Positions 61,521 to 64,000 of a stretch of DNA of 64,000 nucleotides are shown here, piece by piece. The DNA lies in contig RDXX01000019.1 in NCBI GenBank assembly GCA_004292955.1, positions 159,531-223,530 of the forward strand, read 5' to 3'. The notes beneath the pieces were generated by a model. That model saw nothing but the letters and a program-made list of their open reading frames with translations, searched no databases and was not told the origin of the DNA. Made by a program: the position numbers and the translations under genes. This DNA is from Oscillatoriales cyanobacterium (GTDB lineage: Bacteria > Cyanobacteriota > Cyanobacteriia > Cyanobacteriales > Microcoleaceae). Within the stretch, counting starts at the first letter, position 1, and each line of letters opens with the position of its first letter.

Positions 61521-62598
61521 GATTCGAGTTTATCCTGAGTTAGCGCTGCACCAAAAATGGAAGTCTTGGCTATCAGCATCGCGTTACTGCTACAACAAGG
61601 CTATTGCAACCTTGAAAGCAGGCGAAAAAATAACCAGTGCTTATTCTTTGAGGGACTACGTGCTAGGACTAGACTTACCTGATTGGGTCAAGTCTGCACC
61701 GTCCCACCCAAAAGAAAATGCTATTTTTGACGCTTGGGATGCCTGGAAACAAGCCAAGTCCGTCAAAGGAGAAGCAAGTTTTAGGAGTTGTCGTCAACCA
61801 TCGCAATCAATCAAATTCCACAGGGTTAACTTCAACGGCGAGACTTGGTTTCCATCCCTAGTCAAAGGACTTAGCTTGAGAACTACAGAGCCAATTCAAA
61901 AGACCGAGTTTGCGACCCAACTTATTAGAGACAAAAAGCGATGGTTCGCTTGTATCCCAGTGATAGAAGAGGTGAGGACAAAGGAACTAGACAAGGTAAT
62001 TGCACTTGACCCTGGCGTTAGAACCTTTTTAACTGGCTACGACGGTGACTCATTTCAAGAATTTGGCAAGGCAGACATTGGACGCATTCAAAGATTGTGT
62101 TCTCACCTTGACAAACTAATGGGACGTGCGTCAAAAGCTGGTAGAAAGCAGAAGCGCCGGATGCTAGAAGCTGCAAGCAAGTTGAGAATCAGGATTCGCG
62201 ACTTGATTGACGAGTGTCACAAGCAGGTGGTTAATTACCTGACAAGTCAATACAAAGTCATCTTGCTGCCTACATTTGAAACATCACAAATGGTTGTTAA
62301 GTCAAAGCGCAAGTTACGCACCAAGACTGCTAGACAGATGCTCACTTGGGGGCATTATCGTTTTGAATGCCACCTCAAGCAATCAGCTAAAAAACGAGGT
62401 GTTGTTGTTATTGACGTTAACGAATCCTACACTAGCAAAACTTGCACCAAGTGCGGACACAAGCATTCAAAACTTGGTGGTTCAAAAACATTTAAATGCC
62501 CTAGCTGCGGTCACGAACATGACCGAGATTGGGGCGGCGCTCGAAACATTATGATTCGAGCTTTGAGGGACGGCTACGAGAGCTCTCTCTATCAATAG
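61441..62598 (+). CDS. tnpB: TnpB, OrfB-type RNA-guided endonuclease
   Basis: About 385 residues. N-terminal KTLKIRVYPELALHQKWKSWLSASRYCYNKAI, the RuvC-like triad Asp in VIALDPGVRTFLTGYDG, Glu in ILLPTFETSQM, Asp in HEHDRDWGGARN, and a Zn ribbon CTKCGHKHSKLGGSKTFKCPSCGH between the last two. All catalytic and zinc residues are present, so it is probably active. TnpB is the guide-RNA nuclease ancestor of Cas12. No ATG lies close to the family start; the TTG at 61441 gives the usual length. The same frame is open backward to ATG 60916 across almost all of tnpA. Confidence 0.88.
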   Translation: MKTKSSRSYKSNPRHKKEKRSPNKTLKIRVYPELALHQKWKSWLSASRYCYNKAIATLKAGEKITSAYSLRDYVLGLDLPDWVKSAPSHPKENAIFDAWDAWKQAKSVKGEASFRSCRQPSQSIKFHRVNFNGETWFPSLVKGLSLRTTEPIQKTEFATQLIRDKKRWFACIPVIEEVRTKELDKVIALDPGVRTFLTGYDGDSFQEFGKADIGRIQRLCSHLDKLMGRASKAGRKQKRRMLEAASKLRIRIRDLIDECHKQVVNYLTSQYKVILLPTFETSQMVVKSKRKLRTKTARQMLTWGHYRFECHLKQSAKKRGVVVIDVNESYTSKTCTKCGHKHSKLGGSKTFKCPSCGHEHDRDWGGARNIMIRALRDGYESSLYQ

Positions 62599-62774
62599 TG
62601 AGAGTATTGCTATCGCGTATGCCCTGTTTGTCCAGGGTTGTGCAGCGTAACACCGTCAGCCTCGATCATTGACCTAAACCCTGCGCCAAACCCAAAAAGA
62701 GACTCGTCAGTGCAAATAGATTAGGATGGAGAAGCTCGATCGACCAGTTTTGATCTTTCACATCTACCTATACT

Positions 62775-63902
62775 ATGAGAATTACTTTTGTCCTTCCTAC
62801 CCTTGCTCTTACAGGTGGCATGAGGGTTTTGTCTATCTACACACAAATTCTCCAACAGCGAGGACACACAATATGTATCGTCTCTACACCTCACGAACGA
62901 CCAACTTTAATGCAACAATTGCGCTCTGTGGTCAGAGGTAAGGGTTGGGAACCCGCTCAGGCGAGAGGGCCGTCTCACTTTGACCGTATAGATGTCGAAA
63001 GTCGAGTTACCGAAACCTACCGTCCAATTACCGACAGGGACGTACCTGATGCCGATATTATCATGGCTACTTGGTGGGAAACTGCCGAGTGGGTGTCTAA
63101 ACTCTCCCCCAGCAAAGGAGCGAAAGTATATTTTCTCCAACACTACGAGGCTTTTGACTACACACCAAAAGCTCGAGTAGATGCAACTTGGCGGCTGCCG
63201 ATGCACAAAATTGCCGTCGCTAAGTGGCTGGAAGACAAGGCTAGGGATGAATTTGGTAATTTGTCTGTATCTCTCGTGCCTCCCACTGTTGACACCACAC
63301 AGTTTTACGACCCCCGATCGCGATCGGGGCAGCCGCGGGGCAAGCAGTCAGTTCCCACAGTCGGGATGTACTATTCTATAGCTCCTTGGAAAGGCTGTGC
63401 TCTTGCCATTGAAGCTTTCAATCTAGCGGCCAAAAGAATCCCTAATCTTCGTTTAGTTGCCTTTGGTTCCGGCGAAACTGCTCCTCCGGATTTGTTGCAG
63501 CATAATATTGAGTATTACAAGATACCTAGTCAAGACGAACTCAAAGAACTTTACAGCAAATGCGATGCTTGGCTGTTTGCCAGCCAAACCGAAGGCTTCG
63601 GCTTGCCAATTTTAGAAGCGATGGCTTGTGGCACTCCAGTGATCGGCACTCCTGCTGGCGCGGCTCCGGAACTCCTCGCTGGCGGGGGTGGAATACTTGT
63701 GAAACCAGAAGACCCAGAGGATATGGCAAAAGCGATCGAGCAGATTTGTCAGTTGTCAGATGCCGAATGGCGGGCCATGTCTGAGACTGCTTTGGACACG
63801 GTGATACATTATACCTGGGAGGATGCAACCGATATCTTCGAGGCTGCACTGTACACCGCAGTCGAACGTCAGCCACAATTAACGGACAAGCTGTACAAAT
63901 AG
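62775..63902 (+). CDS. Family 4 glycosyltransferase, paralog B
   Basis: A 375-residue GT-B protein: MRITFVLPTLALTGGMRVLSIYTQILQQRG at the N-terminus, IIMATWWETAEWVSKLSPSKGAKVYFLQHYEAFDYT, RLPMHKIAVAKWLEDKA, and DELKELYSKCDAWLFASQTEGFGLPILEAMACGTPVIG (EX7E) in the donor domain, then GILVKPEDPEDMAKAI. It is a close paralog of the gene at 59305, shifted ~3.5 kb downstream by the IS607 element. A short Arg/Gly-rich insertion (DPRSRSGQPRG), partly encoded by a CGATCGCGATCG HIP1-type run, distinguishes it. Probably surface glycan synthesis. Confidence 0.88.
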   Translation: MRITFVLPTLALTGGMRVLSIYTQILQQRGHTICIVSTPHERPTLMQQLRSVVRGKGWEPAQARGPSHFDRIDVESRVTETYRPITDRDVPDADIIMATWWETAEWVSKLSPSKGAKVYFLQHYEAFDYTPKARVDATWRLPMHKIAVAKWLEDKARDEFGNLSVSLVPPTVDTTQFYDPRSRSGQPRGKQSVPTVGMYYSIAPWKGCALAIEAFNLAAKRIPNLRLVAFGSGETAPPDLLQHNIEYYKIPSQDELKELYSKCDAWLFASQTEGFGLPILEAMACGTPVIGTPAGAAPELLAGGGGILVKPEDPEDMAKAIEQICQLSDAEWRAMSETALDTVIHYTWEDATDIFEAALYTAVERQPQLTDKLYK

Positions 63903-64000
63903 AGCATTCTCCTGTTGATTGATTTACTGAATTTTGCTGCAATTATCTGAATAATGTGTTAAACTAGCAGAATATTCAGCATTATTCACTTTTGGATAAC
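63903..64000. other. End of window
   Basis: 98 bp downstream of paralog B. A/T-rich; no gene or structured element seen. Confidence 0.6.

Larger units (their letters stand above)
60858..62635 (+). mobile_element. IS607-type element with serine recombinase tnpA and RNA-guided-nuclease-type tnpB
   Basis: It carries both IS607 genes intact. The short inverted motif CTGGACAA (60858-60865) / TTGTCCAG (62628-62635) brackets them but true ends cannot be fixed by eye; IS607 elements lack clear terminal repeats. It sits between two paralogous GT4 genes. Sequence after tnpB (62599-62640) contains GTTTGTCCAGGG and GCTCTC ... GAGAG, a possible end of the guide (omega) RNA that overlaps the tnpB 3' region in this class. 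Confidence 0.6.

Noticed and set aside
1..64000. tRNA, rRNA and replication origin
   Set aside because: No cloverleaf-like runs with a GGTTCGAATCC-type arm and CCA-end context, no rRNA sequence, and no clustered DnaA boxes were noticed; a covariance-model scan would be needed to exclude small RNAs.

Overview
The window looks like a chromosomal piece of a filamentous cyanobacterium, most likely of the Microcoleus/Oscillatoria/Phormidium type. The evidence is the very frequent HIP1 octamer GCGATCGC, cyanobacterial families (DUF1822, CHAT-TPR proteins, DevBCA exporter, FtsH, ABC1K kinase), and several classes of short interspersed repeats common in Oscillatoriales: AGAAACCGGGTTTCT arms, TTGACAG heptamers, GTAGGGGCGGGTTC elements and CCCAATGCCC runs. 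The genus is inference. I see no rRNA, tRNA or CRISPR array.

Layout. 1-7454 (minus): a cluster of a sigma-70-like regulator, a DUF1822 protein, a CHAT protease with TPRs, a secreted FecR-like/TPR protein and the start of a filamentous-haemagglutinin-type adhesin, interrupted by a repeat array around a REP-associated (RAYT) transposase. 7455-8360: a divergent control region with three copies of a conserved element that points at both flanking transcription units. 8361-15785: a giant RTX protein with an alpha/beta-hydrolase head. 15878-21368: a PD-(D/E)XK nuclease, an aspartic-protease gene pair, a 66-bp tandem repeat, an ABC1 kinase and a small Cys-motif protein. 21647-31222: CobU, two GT2 glycosyltransferases, secreted and membrane hypotheticals, a CDF transporter, a WcaF-type acetyltransferase, an MscS channel with a cyclic-nucleotide domain and an Rpn-like nuclease. 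31475-35669: TetR with a divergent devBCA exporter. 35861-41624: an integrase-SAM/lysozyme fusion, a GT4, a YihY membrane protein, a DUF21 protein and a MazEF-type toxin pair. 41712-48440: a 2,242-residue methyltransferase/multi-glycosyltransferase. 49054-57683: FtsH, a RelE-type toxin pair, KDPG aldolase, an L,D-transpeptidase, an Hsp70-like protein, an AAA ATPase + PIN pair and a CPBP protease. 57684-64000: repeat-rich, gene-poor DNA, then two paralogous GT4 genes separated by an IS607-type tnpA/tnpB element.

How it fits together. Much of the content concerns the cell envelope and surface: secreted adhesin, RTX protein, polysaccharide glycosyltransferases and acetyltransferase, the DevBCA exporter and wall enzymes. 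The rest is housekeeping plus small toxin/defence-like modules. The strongest candidates for something undescribed are: (1) the shared element of about 33 bp linking the sigma/CHAT/adhesin cluster to the RTX gene; (2) the giant methyltransferase-GT4-GT2-GT2-GT41-like protein with four copies of an unknown ~110-residue repeat; (3) the integrase-SAM/transmembrane/lysozyme fusion; (4) the AAA ATPase + PIN gene pair behind start-site palindromes. Functions were assigned by reading motifs; no database search was possible.
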